Part shown: positions 1 through 9,475 of the stretch, piece after piece
How the letters are laid out: every line of letters starts with the position of its first letter
How positions within the stretch are numbered: the stretch's first letter is position 1
Translations under genes and position numbers: made by a program
The notes under the pieces: generated by a model
The model's database searches: none
Told to the model about the DNA's origin: nothing
Seen by the model: only the letters and a program-made list of their open reading frames with translations
Assembly: GCF_003284935.1 (NCBI RefSeq)
Contig: NZ_QMEV01000026.1
Location: 1 to 64,000 of the forward strand
DNA length: 64,000 nucleotides
Direction of reading: 5' to 3'
Source of the DNA: Mycobacterium colombiense
GTDB lineage: Bacteria > Actinomycetota > Actinomycetes > Mycobacteriales > Mycobacteriaceae

Positions 1-51
1 GAGGTGAGCCCCACCCCTACACCGACACCGCAGCAGACCCTGTCGGCCTGA
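1..51 (+). CDS. apa: Apa (ModD) secreted glycoprotein, C-terminal end only
   Basis: The window opens inside a reading frame that ends at a TGA at 49-51. The visible tail, EVSPTPTPTPQQTLSA, is rich in Pro and Thr. It closely resembles the end of the alanine- and proline-rich 45/47 kDa antigen Apa (Rv1860 in M. tuberculosis), a secreted mannosylated glycoprotein. The next genes match Rv1861 and Rv1862, which supports the identification. Only 16 residues are visible, so the call rests on tail similarity and gene order. Confidence 0.6.
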   Translation, partial: EVSPTPTPTPQQTLSA

Positions 52-197
52 CCGCGCCGTCGATCGATTCGGCCGCAACGGAAAACCGACTGGTCAACCG
101 TCTCCGATTCGGCACTCATTTTGTGACCCAAACTGGGTATACCGAGATGACGCCCAGCAAATAGCTGGGCTTTGTCAGCGATTGCAAGGAGACTTTC

Positions 198-497
198 ATG
201 ACTGTCATGGCAGCTACCGAATTTCTTGCCCGCTCCAGCACTTTGACCAGCGTCGGCTGGATCGGCTACATCATCATCGGCGGTCTGGCCGGAGCGCTCG
301 CCAGCAGGATCATCAGGGGCAGCGGAGCCGGCATCCTGATGGACATCGTCATCGGCATTGTCGGCGCCCTGATCGGCGGTTTCATCCTGAGCTTCTTCGT
401 CAACACCGCAGGCGGCGGCATCATCTTCACCTTCTTCACCGCACTGCTCGGCGCCCTGTTGCTGCTCTGGGTCGTCGGGATGGTGCGCAGGACGTAA
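198..497 (+). CDS. GlsB/YeaQ/YmgE family (transglycosylase-associated) membrane protein
   Basis: This 99-residue protein is almost entirely membrane-embedded. Three hydrophobic segments lie at about residues 18-36, 46-68 and 74-96, with the glycine-rich pattern GIVGALIGGF typical of the GlsB/YeaQ/YmgE family. The family's molecular role is unknown; in several bacteria it is linked to stress. AAGGAG at 186-191 sits 6 nt before the ATG and fixes the start. Position and size match Rv1861 (101 aa) between apa and adhA. The 146 bases between apa and this gene hold no other gene that I can see. Confidence 0.85.
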   Translation: MTVMAATEFLARSSTLTSVGWIGYIIIGGLAGALASRIIRGSGAGILMDIVIGIVGALIGGFILSFFVNTAGGGIIFTFFTALLGALLLLWVVGMVRRT

Positions 498-544
498 CCG
501 GCTTAACCCGTTGCGGCCGTGGTGGTTAGCGGCATGATGGATTA

Positions 545-1573
545 ATGCCTCCGTCGGTGACCACCACGGCAATGCGGGCCTGGCGCGTGCGCCGCCCCGG
601 GCCGATGAACACCGGCCCGCTGGAGCAGGTCACCACCGAGGTACCGCGACCGGGGCCCGCCGAACTGCTGGTGGCCGTCCACGCGTGCGGGGTGTGCCGC
701 ACCGACCTGCATGTCACCGAAGGCGACCTGCCCGTGCATCGCGAGCGGGTCACGCCCGGCCATGAGGTGGTCGGTGAGGTCATCGACATGGGCGCTGAGG
801 CCGGCGGAGAATTCCGGGTGGGGGACCGGGTGGGCATCGCCTGGCTGCGCCACACCTGCGGCGTATGCAAGTACTGTCGTCGCGGCGACGAAAACCTGTG
901 CCCCCAGTCCCGCTACACCGGTTGGGACGCCGACGGCGGCTACGCCGAGTTCGCCACGGTCCCCGCCGCTTTCGCGCACCCACTGCCCGTCGGCTACAGC
1001 GACAGCGAGCTGGCGCCGCTGCTGTGCGCGGGCATCATCGGTTACCGCTCGCTAGTGCGCGCCGAGCTGCCGCCCGGTGGGCGCCTGGGGCTCTACGGTT
1101 TCGGCGGGAGCGCGCACATCACCGCGCAGGTCGCGTTGGCGCAAGGCGCCGAGGTGCACGTGATGACCCGCGGATCCCAGGCGCAGGAACTGGCGTTGAA
1201 ACTCGGCGCCGCGTCGGCTCAGGGCGCGGCCGATCCACCACCCGTGCCGCTGGACGCCGCGATTCTGTTTGCGCCAGTAGGGGATCTGGTGCTGCCCGCG
1301 CTCGAGGCGCTGGACCGCGGCGGCACCCTGGCCATCGCCGGCATCCACCTGTCCAATATCCCGACCCTGAACTACCAACGGCACCTGTTCCAGGAACGCC
1401 AGGTCCGATCGGTCACCTCCAACACCCGGGCCGACGCGCGGGCCTTCCTCGACTTCGCGGGACAGCACCACATCGAGGTGACGACGCCGGAATATCCGCT
1501 GGCACAGGCCGATCGGGCTCTGGCGGATCTGAGCGCGGGCCGCATCGCCGGGGCGGCGGTGCTGCTGGTGTGA
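545..1573 (+). CDS. adhA: Zinc-dependent alcohol dehydrogenase AdhA
   Basis: A 342-residue medium-chain alcohol dehydrogenase that should oxidise alcohols or reduce aldehydes with a nicotinamide cofactor. GVCRTDLH (catalytic zinc Cys51) and GHE (His73, Glu74) are present. Cys105, Cys108, Cys111 and Cys119 form the structural-zinc lobe. The cofactor loop reads GFGGSA rather than the usual GxGGxG. Length and order match Rv1862 (346 aa). The gene ends 6 bp from the convergent CPBP gene. The start at 545 has no clear ribosome binding site; ATG 572 (MRAWRV) is an alternative that keeps the whole domain. Confidence 0.88.
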   Translation: MPPSVTTTAMRAWRVRRPGPMNTGPLEQVTTEVPRPGPAELLVAVHACGVCRTDLHVTEGDLPVHRERVTPGHEVVGEVIDMGAEAGGEFRVGDRVGIAWLRHTCGVCKYCRRGDENLCPQSRYTGWDADGGYAEFATVPAAFAHPLPVGYSDSELAPLLCAGIIGYRSLVRAELPPGGRLGLYGFGGSAHITAQVALAQGAEVHVMTRGSQAQELALKLGAASAQGAADPPPVPLDAAILFAPVGDLVLPALEALDRGGTLAIAGIHLSNIPTLNYQRHLFQERQVRSVTSNTRADARAFLDFAGQHHIEVTTPEYPLAQADRALADLSAGRIAGAAVLLV

Positions 1574-1579
1574 ACCGGC

Positions 1580-2341
1580 TCAGGTGGACAGGTGCCACAC
1601 CAGCGCGGCGGCCAGCGCGCCAAGCCCATTCAACGACCAGTGCAACGCGATCGGCGCGATGAGGCTGCCGCTGCGCCGGCGCAGCCAGCTGAACACGAAG
1701 CCGGCGGCGCCGGTGGCCAGCACCGCGCCGGTCACCCCCGCGGCCATGCCCACGATCCCGCCGCCGAACAGCCGGGTGAACCCGACGTTGCTGCTGGTCA
1801 GCCCGAATGACGTCGCGACGTGCCACAGCCCGAACAACAGCGAGCCGGCCAGCGCGACGCCGCGAAAGCCCCAGGCGCGGTTGAGCGTTCCGTGCAGCAC
1901 CCCCCGGAAGGCCAGCTCCTCGGGGATCACGGTCTGCAGCGGGATGATGACCATCGAGGCGATCATCGCCCCGGAGATCGTGGCGTAGCGGTTGTTCATG
2001 AACATCGGCCGGGTCGCCGGCAGCAGGACACCCACCGCGATCACCGCGGCCACGACGGCCACGGCGGCCACGGCGTAACCCAGGCCGGGCTTCCAGTGCT
2101 CGCGGCCCAGACCCAGGTCTGCCCAGCCCAGGCCGCGCCACCGCATCAGGATCACCAGGCCGACGGCTGCGCCGGGGACGGTCGCGATGCTCGCCCAGGG
2201 CGTGGTGAAGTGCGCGACCAGGTTGGTCAGCACCAGCACCACCACGACGACGGCGATGTCGAGGTGGATCCGGAATCTGTGCGGGGCCGAGAGCGGGGAC
2301 ACCAGGGGGTCGATGGCGGCTGTCCCGGTGGCGTCACGCAT
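1580..2341 (-). CDS. CPBP family intramembrane glutamic endopeptidase-like protein
   Basis: This 253-residue polytopic membrane protein carries the CPBP (Abi/CaaX protease) motifs: PEELAFRG with the Glu-Glu pair at 141-142 and Arg146, a His at about 174 (GLWHVATS), and HWSLN at about 234-238. These residues form the active site in Rce1-type intramembrane proteases, so the protein is probably catalytically competent, although no substrate is known. Seven or eight hydrophobic stretches are visible. It corresponds to Rv1863c (256 aa). It lies downstream of the phosphoketolase on the same strand, separated by a 104-bp gap with an inverted repeat. Confidence 0.85.
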   Translation of the reverse strand: MRDATGTAAIDPLVSPLSAPHRFRIHLDIAVVVVVLVLTNLVAHFTTPWASIATVPGAAVGLVILMRWRGLGWADLGLGREHWKPGLGYAVAAVAVVAAVIAVGVLLPATRPMFMNNRYATISGAMIASMVIIPLQTVIPEELAFRGVLHGTLNRAWGFRGVALAGSLLFGLWHVATSFGLTSSNVGFTRLFGGGIVGMAAGVTGAVLATGAAGFVFSWLRRRSGSLIAPIALHWSLNGLGALAAALVWHLST

Positions 2342-2380
2342 CCGGCCAGTTTACCGGCCGCCGAGGCCCCGACAGTTCGA

Positions 2381-2437
2381 CGAGATTGCCATCACGGTTG
2401 TGTCGGCGCCCTGAGCACCGCCATCACGGCAATCTCG
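2381..2437 (-). terminator. Inverted repeat with internal direct repeats behind the phosphoketolase gene
   Basis: CGAGATTGCC at 2381-2390 is the exact reverse complement of GGCAATCTCG at 2428-2437. Inside them the decamer GCCATCACGG occurs twice in direct orientation, at 2388-2397 and 2420-2429. The structure begins 8 nt beyond the phosphoketolase stop codon and could act as a terminator. The 37-nt loop and the lack of a T-run make this uncertain, and a dispersed intergenic repeat is the alternative. Confidence 0.4.
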
Positions 2438-2445
2438 GCGTCAGA

Positions 2446-4830
2446 TCACTCAGCCGTCCAGGTCCAGCCTGCGATCTTCGGGTCGTCCTCGCCGTGCTCA
2501 CGGGTGTACATCCGCGCGGCGAGGCGCGCGTCGACCATGCGCTGCCGCAACATCGCGGCGCGACTGGCCAGGCCGTCCACCCGGTCGATGACGTCGATCA
2601 CGAGGTGGAAACGGTCCAGATCGTTGAGCATCACCATGTCGAAGGGCGTGGTCGTGGTGCCCCGCTCCTTGAAGCCGCGCACGTGCAGGTGGGCGTGGTT
2701 GGTGCGGCTGTAGGTCAGCCGGTGGATCAGCCAGGGATAGCCGTGGTAGGCGAAGATCACCGGCTTGTCGCGGGTGAACAGGGCGTCGAACTCGCGGTCC
2801 GGCAGGCCATGCGGGTGTTCGGAGTCCGGCTGCAGCCGCATCAGGTCGACGATGTTGATCACCCGCACACCCAGGTCGGGCAGCTCGCGGCGCAGGATGT
2901 CGGCCGCCGCCAGCGTCTCCAGTGTGGGGACGTCGCCGGCGCAGGCCAGCACCACGTCGGGCGCGTCGGTGGCCGTGCTCGCCCAGTCCCAGATGCCCAG
3001 GCCGCGGGTGCAGTGCGCGATGGCGTCGTCCATGCCGAGGTAGGCCAGCGCGGGCTGCTTGCCCGCCACGATCACGTTGATGTAGTCGCGGCTGCGCAGG
3101 CAGTGATCGGCCACCGACAGCAGCGTGTTGCCGTCCGGCGGCAGATAGACGCGGGTCAGCTCGGGCCGCTTGTTGGCGACGAGGTCGATGAACCCCGGGT
3201 CCTGGTGGGATGCGCCGTTGTGGTCCTGGCGCCACACGTGCGAGCTCAGCAGGTAGTTCAGCGACGCGATCGGGCGGCGCCACGGCAATTCCCGGCTGGT
3301 CGCAAGCCATTTCGCGTGTTGATTCATCATCGAGTCGACGATGTGCACGAACGCCTCGTAGCAGTTGAACAGCCCGTGCCGTCCGGTCAGCAGGTAGCCC
3401 TCCAGCCAGCCCTGGCACAGGTGCTCGGAGAGCACCTCCATCACGCGGCCGTCGGGCGCGAGGTGCTCGTCGTCGGGCTCGACCTCCGAGAGCCACACCT
3501 TGTCGGTCGATCCGTACACGGCGTCGAGCCGATTGGAGGCCGTCTCGTCAGGCCCCATCAGCCGGAACCGATCCTCGTTGCGGGCGATCACGTCGCGCAG
3601 GAATCCGCCCAGCACCCGGGTGGCCTCGTGCGTGGCGGTCGCCGGGCGCTCGACGGCCACGGCGTAGCCGCGAAAGTCCGGGAGGTCCAGGTCGTGCAGC
3701 AGCAGGCCGCCGTTGGCGTGCGGGTTGGCGCTCATCCGCCGATCGCCGGTGGGCGCCAAGGCCCGCAATTCGTGACGCAGCCTGCCGTTGTCGTCGAAAA
3801 GCTGCTCGGGCGCGTAGCTGCGCAGCCACTCCTCGAGTTGGGCGCGGTGTTCGGGGTTGTCGTGCGTCTCGGACAGCGGCACCTGATGCGAGCGCCAGGT
3901 GCCCTCCACCTTCTTGCCGTCCACCACCTTGGGCCCGGTCCAGCCCTTGGGCGTGCGCAGCACGATCATCGGCCATACCGGTCGCTCCGCCTCACCGCCG
4001 CCGCGCGCCGCGCTCTGGATGGCCGCGATGTCGTCGAACGCGTCGTCGAGCGCGGCGGCCAGTTGCTGGTGTACGTCGGCCGGGTCGTCACCGGCGACCG
4101 TGATCGGCCGGTAGCCGTAACCGCGTAACAGCGATTCCAGCTCGTCGTGCGGGATGCGGGCCAGCACCGTCGGGTTCGCGATCTTGTAGCCGTTGAGCGC
4201 CAGGATGGGCAGCACCGCGCCGTCGGTGACCGGGTTGAGGAACTTGTTGGAGTGCCAGCTGGCGGCCAGCGGCCCGGTTTCGGCCTCGCCGTCGCCCACG
4301 ACGCAGGCCACCACCAGGTACGGATTGTCCAGGGCCGCGCCGTAGGCGTGCACCAGCGCGTAGCCCAGCTCGCCGCCCTCGTGGATGGAGCCCGGCGTCT
4401 GGGCGGCGACGTGGCTGGGGATGCCGCCGGGAAAGGAGAACTGCCGAAACAACTTCCGCAGCCCCTCGGCGTCCTCCTCGATGCCGGTGTACACCTCGCT
4501 GTAGGTGCCCTCCAGGTAGGCGTTGGCGACCAGCCCGGGGCCGCCGTGGCCCGGGCCGGTCACGTAGATGACGTCGGCGTCGCGGTTGCGGATGATCCGG
4601 TTCAAGTGCGCGTAGACCAGGTTGAGCCCGGGCGTGGTGCCCCAGTGCCCCAGCAGGCGCGGTTTGACGTGGTCGGTGGACAGCGGCTCGGTGAGCAGCG
4701 GGTTGTCGAGGAGATAGATCTGGCCGACCGACAGATAGTTGGCGGCACGCCAGTACTTGTCGATCAGAGCTAGTTCGTCGTCGGAGAGCGGAGAGTGCGC
4801 GGGCGCGGAGGTTCGGGTTTCTAGGCTCAC
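2446..4830 (-). CDS. xfp: Xylulose-5-phosphate/fructose-6-phosphate phosphoketolase
   Basis: This 794-residue ThDP enzyme splits xylulose 5-phosphate (or fructose 6-phosphate) with phosphate to give acetyl phosphate plus glyceraldehyde 3-phosphate (or erythrose 4-phosphate). Family motifs are GHWGT (61-65), GPGHGG (92-97) and the ThDP/Mg signature [11 protein letters not shown] (179-189). The length is normal for a full phosphoketolase. The start is a GTG with no strong ribosome binding site. Acetate kinase, the usual partner, is not adjacent. M. tuberculosis has no counterpart here; the gene lies between the Rv1863c- and Rv1865c-like genes. Confidence 0.95.
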   Translation of the reverse strand: MSLETRTSAPAHSPLSDDELALIDKYWRAANYLSVGQIYLLDNPLLTEPLSTDHVKPRLLGHWGTTPGLNLVYAHLNRIIRNRDADVIYVTGPGHGGPGLVANAYLEGTYSEVYTGIEEDAEGLRKLFRQFSFPGGIPSHVAAQTPGSIHEGGELGYALVHAYGAALDNPYLVVACVVGDGEAETGPLAASWHSNKFLNPVTDGAVLPILALNGYKIANPTVLARIPHDELESLLRGYGYRPITVAGDDPADVHQQLAAALDDAFDDIAAIQSAARGGGEAERPVWPMIVLRTPKGWTGPKVVDGKKVEGTWRSHQVPLSETHDNPEHRAQLEEWLRSYAPEQLFDDNGRLRHELRALAPTGDRRMSANPHANGGLLLHDLDLPDFRGYAVAVERPATATHEATRVLGGFLRDVIARNEDRFRLMGPDETASNRLDAVYGSTDKVWLSEVEPDDEHLAPDGRVMEVLSEHLCQGWLEGYLLTGRHGLFNCYEAFVHIVDSMMNQHAKWLATSRELPWRRPIASLNYLLSSHVWRQDHNGASHQDPGFIDLVANKRPELTRVYLPPDGNTLLSVADHCLRSRDYINVIVAGKQPALAYLGMDDAIAHCTRGLGIWDWASTATDAPDVVLACAGDVPTLETLAAADILRRELPDLGVRVINIVDLMRLQPDSEHPHGLPDREFDALFTRDKPVIFAYHGYPWLIHRLTYSRTNHAHLHVRGFKERGTTTTPFDMVMLNDLDRFHLVIDVIDRVDGLASRAAMLRQRMVDARLAARMYTREHGEDDPKIAGWTWTAE

Positions 4831-4874
4831 TCGGCCGATTGTCCGCGCCTTCGGCGAACAATGCTCGTGCGCGG

Positions 4875-5735
4875 CTAGTCCTCGCCGCGGGCGCGGGCCT
4901 CGTAGGCCTGCCGCTTGGCCACGTCGACGTCGTCGGTGAAGACGTGATCGCCGCCGAGCATCCGGTTGAGTCCCTCGGCGATTCGGCGGGGCCAGAACTT
5001 CTGGGACACCACCATCGCCCCCGCCGCCTTGGTGATCCGCACCCGGGGCTTGGGGTGGGCCACCAGGCTGACGATCGCGTCGGCGATCTCGGCGGGCTCG
5101 GCGTTGCGGAAGCCCTTCATGCCGGGCGTCCCGGCGACCAACTCGGTGTTGACGAACGTCGGCAACACCGCGGAGAACTTCACCCCGGCCGACCGGTACT
5201 CCAGCCGGGCCGAATCGGTGAACGCGACCACCGCGTGCTTGCTGGCGCAGTAGGTGGCCAGGCCGACGATGTAGAGCTCGCCGGCCAGCGAGGCGACGTT
5301 GATGACGTGCCCCGTGCCGCGCGGGACCATGCGCTGGGCGGCCAGCTTGCTGCCCAGCATCACGCCGTAGACGTTGATGTCCAGGATCCGGCGGGTGACC
5401 GCGTCGGGCTCGTCGATGATCCGGCCGACGGGCATGATGCCGGCGTTGTTGATCAGCACGTCGATCGGGCCGAGCTGCCGCTCGACCTCGTCCAGGAAAC
5501 CGGCGAACGAGTGCGGGTCGGTGACGTCGAGCTTGCCGTAGACGTCCAGCCCCAGGTCGGCGCCCGACTCCTTCACCCGAACCTCGTCGACGTCGCCGAT
5601 GGCGACCTTGGCGCCCAGGTTGTGCAGCGCGGTCGCGGTGGCCAGCCCGATTCCCCGGGCGCCGCCGGTGATCACGATGACCTTGCCTTTTAGCCGGCCG
5701 CTACCCTTCAGGCCAATCGAAGCCGCGTCCGCCAT
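4875..5735 (-). CDS. Short-chain dehydrogenase/reductase (Rv1865c-like)
   Basis: A 286-residue classical [11 protein letters not shown] (23-30) binds the cofactor, NNAG lies at 96-99, and Ser149, Tyr162 and Lys166 (YCASK) form the catalytic set. About 45 residues follow the usual SDR fold. The substrate is unknown; relatives act on alcohols or ketones of lipids. The ATG at 5735 is preceded by GGGAGGGG at good spacing and gives the 286-residue length of Rv1865c. A longer frame upstream is open but has low-complexity sequence and was not used. The gene follows the UppP-like gene on the same strand after 118 bp. Confidence 0.88.
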   Translation of the reverse strand: MADAASIGLKGSGRLKGKVIVITGGARGIGLATATALHNLGAKVAIGDVDEVRVKESGADLGLDVYGKLDVTDPHSFAGFLDEVERQLGPIDVLINNAGIMPVGRIIDEPDAVTRRILDINVYGVMLGSKLAAQRMVPRGTGHVINVASLAGELYIVGLATYCASKHAVVAFTDSARLEYRSAGVKFSAVLPTFVNTELVAGTPGMKGFRNAEPAEIADAIVSLVAHPKPRVRITKAAGAMVVSQKFWPRRIAEGLNRMLGGDHVFTDDVDVAKRQAYEARARGED

Positions 5736-5853
5736 GCCGGTCCCCTCCCTGTTCTTGACGGGTGTCAACTTAGTCGATGGGCTAAGCACAGCACTCGACG
5801 CCGCCCCGCGCAACAACCCGGTGGCTGGGGCCCGGTCGCCGGTGCCGGGCGGT

Positions 5854-6771
5854 TCAGCGCAGCGCGAACCAGACCAGGCTGACCCCACCGGCCAGGGCGC
5901 AGTAGATCGCGAACGGCGTCAGGGTCCGGGTTTCGAAGTACCGCGTCAGGAAGCGCACCGCGAGGTACGCGCAGACGAAGGAGGCGACGCTGCCGGCCGC
6001 CACCTGCCCGCCGATCCCGGCGCCCAGGGGCCCGAAGAGTTCCGGGATCTTGTACACCCCCGCGGCCAGGATGATCGGGGTGGCGAGCAGGAAGGAGAAC
6101 CGCGCGGCGTCCTCGTGCGACAAGCCCCGCCACAGGCCGGCCACGATGGTGATCCCCGATCGGCTGATGCCGGGGAACAGCGCCAGGATCTGCGCCGCAC
6201 CGATCACCACGCCGCGAAGCAGGGGGAGTTGGGCGAGCCGGCGGTCCGAGGCCTCGTCGCCGTGTTCGGGCTCCGCGCCGGTTGCCGCGGCCCGGTCCGG
6301 GACGGGCGCGACGCGCCGGCGCAGCACTTCGCCGGCGTAGAGCGCGATCCCGTTGAGCAACAGGAAAGCCGCCGCGGGGACCGGCTTGCCCAGCGTGGTG
6401 CGGAACAGCTGTTCCAGGGCCAGCCCGGCCAGACCCACCGGGATGGTGCCCCCCACCAGCAGCCAGGCCAGCCGCTCGTCGGGCGTCTGGATGCGGCGAT
6501 GACGCAGCGAGGTGAAGAACCCGGTCAGGACGCGCACCCAGTCGCGCCAGAAGAACAGCAGCAGCGCGGCGGCGGTGGCCACGTGCAGACCCACGATGAA
6601 CGCGAGGTAGGGCGATTTGGGGGCCGAGACGCTGAGGTCCTGGGCCCATCGCCCGCCGACCAGCGCGGGCACCAGCACCGCGTGCCCCAGGCTGGAGACC
6701 GGGAACAGCTCGGTGACGCCCTGGAAGGCGCCGACCACCACGGCCTCCACGTAGCTCAGATGCGCGGTCAT
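5854..6771 (-). CDS. uppP: Undecaprenyl-diphosphate phosphatase (UppP/BacA family), variant paralogue
   Basis: This 305-residue membrane protein should dephosphorylate undecaprenyl (or, in mycobacteria, decaprenyl) diphosphate to recycle the lipid carrier for cell-wall synthesis. The first motif is QGVTELFPVSSLGH (17-30), where the usual SSSGH reads SSLGH. The second, PGISRSGIT (200-208), is intact. A charged loop at about 151-180 makes it longer than the usual family length of about 275 aa. GGAGG about 9 nt before ATG 6771 sets the start. M. tuberculosis UppP (Rv2136c) lies elsewhere, so this is probably a second copy. Confidence 0.85.
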   Translation of the reverse strand: MTAHLSYVEAVVVGAFQGVTELFPVSSLGHAVLVPALVGGRWAQDLSVSAPKSPYLAFIVGLHVATAAALLLFFWRDWVRVLTGFFTSLRHRRIQTPDERLAWLLVGGTIPVGLAGLALEQLFRTTLGKPVPAAAFLLLNGIALYAGEVLRRRVAPVPDRAAATGAEPEHGDEASDRRLAQLPLLRGVVIGAAQILALFPGISRSGITIVAGLWRGLSHEDAARFSFLLATPIILAAGVYKIPELFGPLGAGIGGQVAAGSVASFVCAYLAVRFLTRYFETRTLTPFAIYCALAGGVSLVWFALR

Positions 6772-6978
6772 AGGGGATGCCTCCATGGGGCGACGGGTAG
6801 GGGCCGGGCGGATCGGCCTGTGACGATAGCCGACGCGGCACCGGCATGGGTCTTCGACCGAGCGTTGCGCCCACCGATCAACGGTGCGCCGAATCAGCTT
6901 GCCCACCCGGCACTTTGGCCGCCGCCGCGGCCGCTCGGCGTCGGCAACGCCCGACGGGCAGCGGCCTGACCAGGCAGG

Positions 6979-6984
6979 TACGGT
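6979..6984 (+). promoter_or_regulatory. Possible -10 box of a leaderless transcript
   Basis: TACGGT ends 6 nt before the ATG of the tandem CoA-transferase gene, the spacing expected for a leaderless mycobacterial promoter. No ribosome binding site is seen at this start. Confidence 0.4.
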
Positions 6985-6990
6985 GTCCAG

Positions 6991-9393
6991 ATGGCTGACG
7001 GGCTGCTCGATGCCGTGCGCGTCCTCGACTTGTCGAGCGGCGTCGCCGACGCGGTCACCCGCCTGTTCGCCGACCTGGGTGCCGACGTGCTCAAGGTGGA
7101 GCCGCCGGGCGGTTCCCTGGGCCGCGACGCGATGCCCACGCTGCGCGGCGCCAGCATCCCGTTCGCCGTGCACAACGCCAACAAGCGCAGCGCGGTGCTC
7201 GACCCGTTCGATGACGAGGACTGCGCCCGCTTCCTGGACCTGGCCGCCGAGGCCGACATCCTGGTGGACACCGGCGCCGACGAGCGCGGGGCCATGTTCG
7301 GGACGTCGGGCGAGGAGCTGGCGGCCCGCTACCCGCACCTGGTGGTGCTGTCGATCACCGACTTCGGGGCGACGGGCTCGCGGTCGTCCTGGCGCGCCAC
7401 CGATCCCGTGCTGTACGCGATGTGCGGCGCGCTGTCACGGTCCGGCCCCACCACCGGCACGCCCGTGTTACCGCCGGACGGTATCGCTTCGGCGACCGCC
7501 GCCGTCCAGGCGGCGTGGGCCGCGCTCGCGGCATACTACAACCGATTACGGTGTGGCACAGGGGATTACATCGACTTCTCGTGGTTCGACGCCGTCGTGA
7601 TGGCCCTCGATCCCGCGTTCGGCGCGCACGGACAGGCCGCCGCCGGCGTCCGCCGCAGCGGGCGGTGGCGGGGCCGGCCGAAGAACCAGGACGCCTACCC
7701 GATCTATCCGTGCCAGGACGGTTACGTCCGGCTGTGCGTGATGGCGCCGCGCCAGTGGCGCGGCCTGCGGAGCTGGCTGGGGGAACCGGAGCGGTTCCAG
7801 GACCCGAAATTCGACGCGATCGGCGAGCGGTTCGCGGCCTGGCCGCAGATCAGCGAGCTGATCCGGGAGCTATTCGCCGGGCAGACCATGAAGGACCTGG
7901 TGGCCGCCGGGCAGGCGCACGGGGTGCCGATCGCCGCGGTGCTGACGCCCGCACGGATCCTGGGATCCGAGCACTTCCAGGCGGTGGGCGCCATCACCGA
8001 GGCCGAACTGGTCCCCGGCGTGCGCACCAGCGTGCCGACCGGCTACTTCGTGGTCGACGGCCGGCGCGCGGGTTTTCGGACACCGGTCTCCGCCGCCGGC
8101 GGCGACGACCCCTATTGGCGCGGCAATCCGTCGGTGGTCCCGTCCTCGTCGGGCCGGCTGGGCGACTATCCCTTTGCCGGGCTGCGGATTCTGGATCTGG
8201 GCATCATCGTCGCCGGCGGCGAGTTGAGCCGGCTGTTCGGCGACCTGGGCGCCGACGTCATCAAAGTCGAAAGTGCCGATTATCCGGATGGATTGCGGCA
8301 GGCCCGGATCGGCGACGCGATGAGCGAGTCGTTCGCCTGGACGCACCGCAACAACCGGGCCTTGGGACTGGATCTGCGCAGCGCCGAGGGCAAGAAGATC
8401 TTCGGCCGCCTGGTGGCCGAGGCCGACGCGGTCTTCGCCAACTTCAAGCCGGGAACCCTTGCCGCACTGGGATTTTCCTATGACGAGCTGCGCGCCATCA
8501 ACTCGCGCATAGTGCTGGCCGAAAGCAGCGCCTTCGGCGGCTCGGGACCGTGGAGCGCGCGGCTGGGTTATGGCCCACTGGTCCGCGCCGCCACCGGCGT
8601 TACCCGGCTGTGGACCTCGGACGACGCGAACGACGAAGCCGAGGGGGGCCGCCACGGGTTCTACGACGCGACGACGGTCTTCCCCGACCACGTGGTGGGC
8701 CGGGTCACCGCGATCGGCGCGCTGGCCGCGCTGATCCACCGCGACCGGACCGGCCGTGGCGCCCACGTCCACATCTCGCAGGCCGAAGTCGTGGTCAACC
8801 AGCTCGACACGCTGTATGTGACCGAGGCGGCGCTGGCCGCGGGCGTCGCGCAGATCCGCGAGGACACCGCCCTGCACGCGGTCTACCCCTGCGCGGGCGA
8901 CGACGAATGGTGCGTCATCTCGATCCGGTCGGACGACGAATGGCGGCGAGCCACTTCGGTTTTCGACCACACCGAGTGGGCAGACGACCCGCGCTTCGCC
9001 ACCGGCGAAGCGCGACTGGCCCATCGACGCGAGCTGGTGGAGCTGGTGTCCGGGTGGACGCGCACCCGCACCCCGTTGCGGGCGGCCGAACTGCTGCAGT
9101 CGGCCGGGGTTCCGGCGGGGCCGATGAACCGCCCGCCGGACGTGCTCGAGGACCCGCAGCTGGTCGCGCGAAACGTGTACAGCCCCATGACGCATCCCCT
9201 GATCGACCATCCGCTGCCGGCCGAGACGGGCCCGGCGCCGTATCGCCACATCCCGGCGGCCCGGCAGACCCCGGCGCCGATGCCCGGGCAGCACACCGTC
9301 GAGATCTGCGCAGGCCTGCTCGGGATGAACCCCGCGGACATCCGGCGGCTGATCGACGACGGTGTCCTGTCCGCCCCGGCCGACAGCGCCTAG
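6991..9393 (+). CDS. Tandem CoA-transferase family III (CaiB/BaiF) protein
   Basis: An 800-residue protein made of two CaiB/BaiF-type CoA-transferase units in tandem. Both units begin with the same pattern: VRVLDLSSG then LGADVLKVEPPGG in the first (from about residue 8), and LRILDLGIIVAGGELS then LGADVIKVE in the second (from about residue 396). Family members move CoA between carboxylic acids, but the substrate here is unknown. It matches Rv1866 (778 aa) in size and place. The thiolase-like gene downstream (gap 82 bp) suggests a role in fatty or sterol acid breakdown. Confidence 0.88.
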   Translation: MADGLLDAVRVLDLSSGVADAVTRLFADLGADVLKVEPPGGSLGRDAMPTLRGASIPFAVHNANKRSAVLDPFDDEDCARFLDLAAEADILVDTGADERGAMFGTSGEELAARYPHLVVLSITDFGATGSRSSWRATDPVLYAMCGALSRSGPTTGTPVLPPDGIASATAAVQAAWAALAAYYNRLRCGTGDYIDFSWFDAVVMALDPAFGAHGQAAAGVRRSGRWRGRPKNQDAYPIYPCQDGYVRLCVMAPRQWRGLRSWLGEPERFQDPKFDAIGERFAAWPQISELIRELFAGQTMKDLVAAGQAHGVPIAAVLTPARILGSEHFQAVGAITEAELVPGVRTSVPTGYFVVDGRRAGFRTPVSAAGGDDPYWRGNPSVVPSSSGRLGDYPFAGLRILDLGIIVAGGELSRLFGDLGADVIKVESADYPDGLRQARIGDAMSESFAWTHRNNRALGLDLRSAEGKKIFGRLVAEADAVFANFKPGTLAALGFSYDELRAINSRIVLAESSAFGGSGPWSARLGYGPLVRAATGVTRLWTSDDANDEAEGGRHGFYDATTVFPDHVVGRVTAIGALAALIHRDRTGRGAHVHISQAEVVVNQLDTLYVTEAALAAGVAQIREDTALHAVYPCAGDDEWCVISIRSDDEWRRATSVFDHTEWADDPRFATGEARLAHRRELVELVSGWTRTRTPLRAAELLQSAGVPAGPMNRPPDVLEDPQLVARNVYSPMTHPLIDHPLPAETGPAPYRHIPAARQTPAPMPGQHTVEICAGLLGMNPADIRRLIDDGVLSAPADSA

Positions 9394-9462
9394 CCGTCGG
9401 GTCCGCAGCGCTGCCACGCGGCGTCAGGGCGAGGCCCGGCGGAGCCAGATCGATAGCCACGC

Positions 9463-9468
9463 TAAATT
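9463..9468 (+). promoter_or_regulatory. Possible -10 box of a leaderless transcript
   Basis: TAAATT is followed by 7 nt and then the ATG at 9476 of the thiolase-like gene. No ribosome binding site is visible, which fits leaderless transcription. Confidence 0.45.
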
Positions 9469-9475
9469 CGTTGCC

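Noticed and set aside
2386..4128. A long plus-strand open frame opposite the phosphoketolase gene
   Set aside because: It is rich in Arg, Gln, Val and Gly, shows no family pattern and mirrors codon structure of the real gene on the other strand; it is typical of GC-rich DNA.
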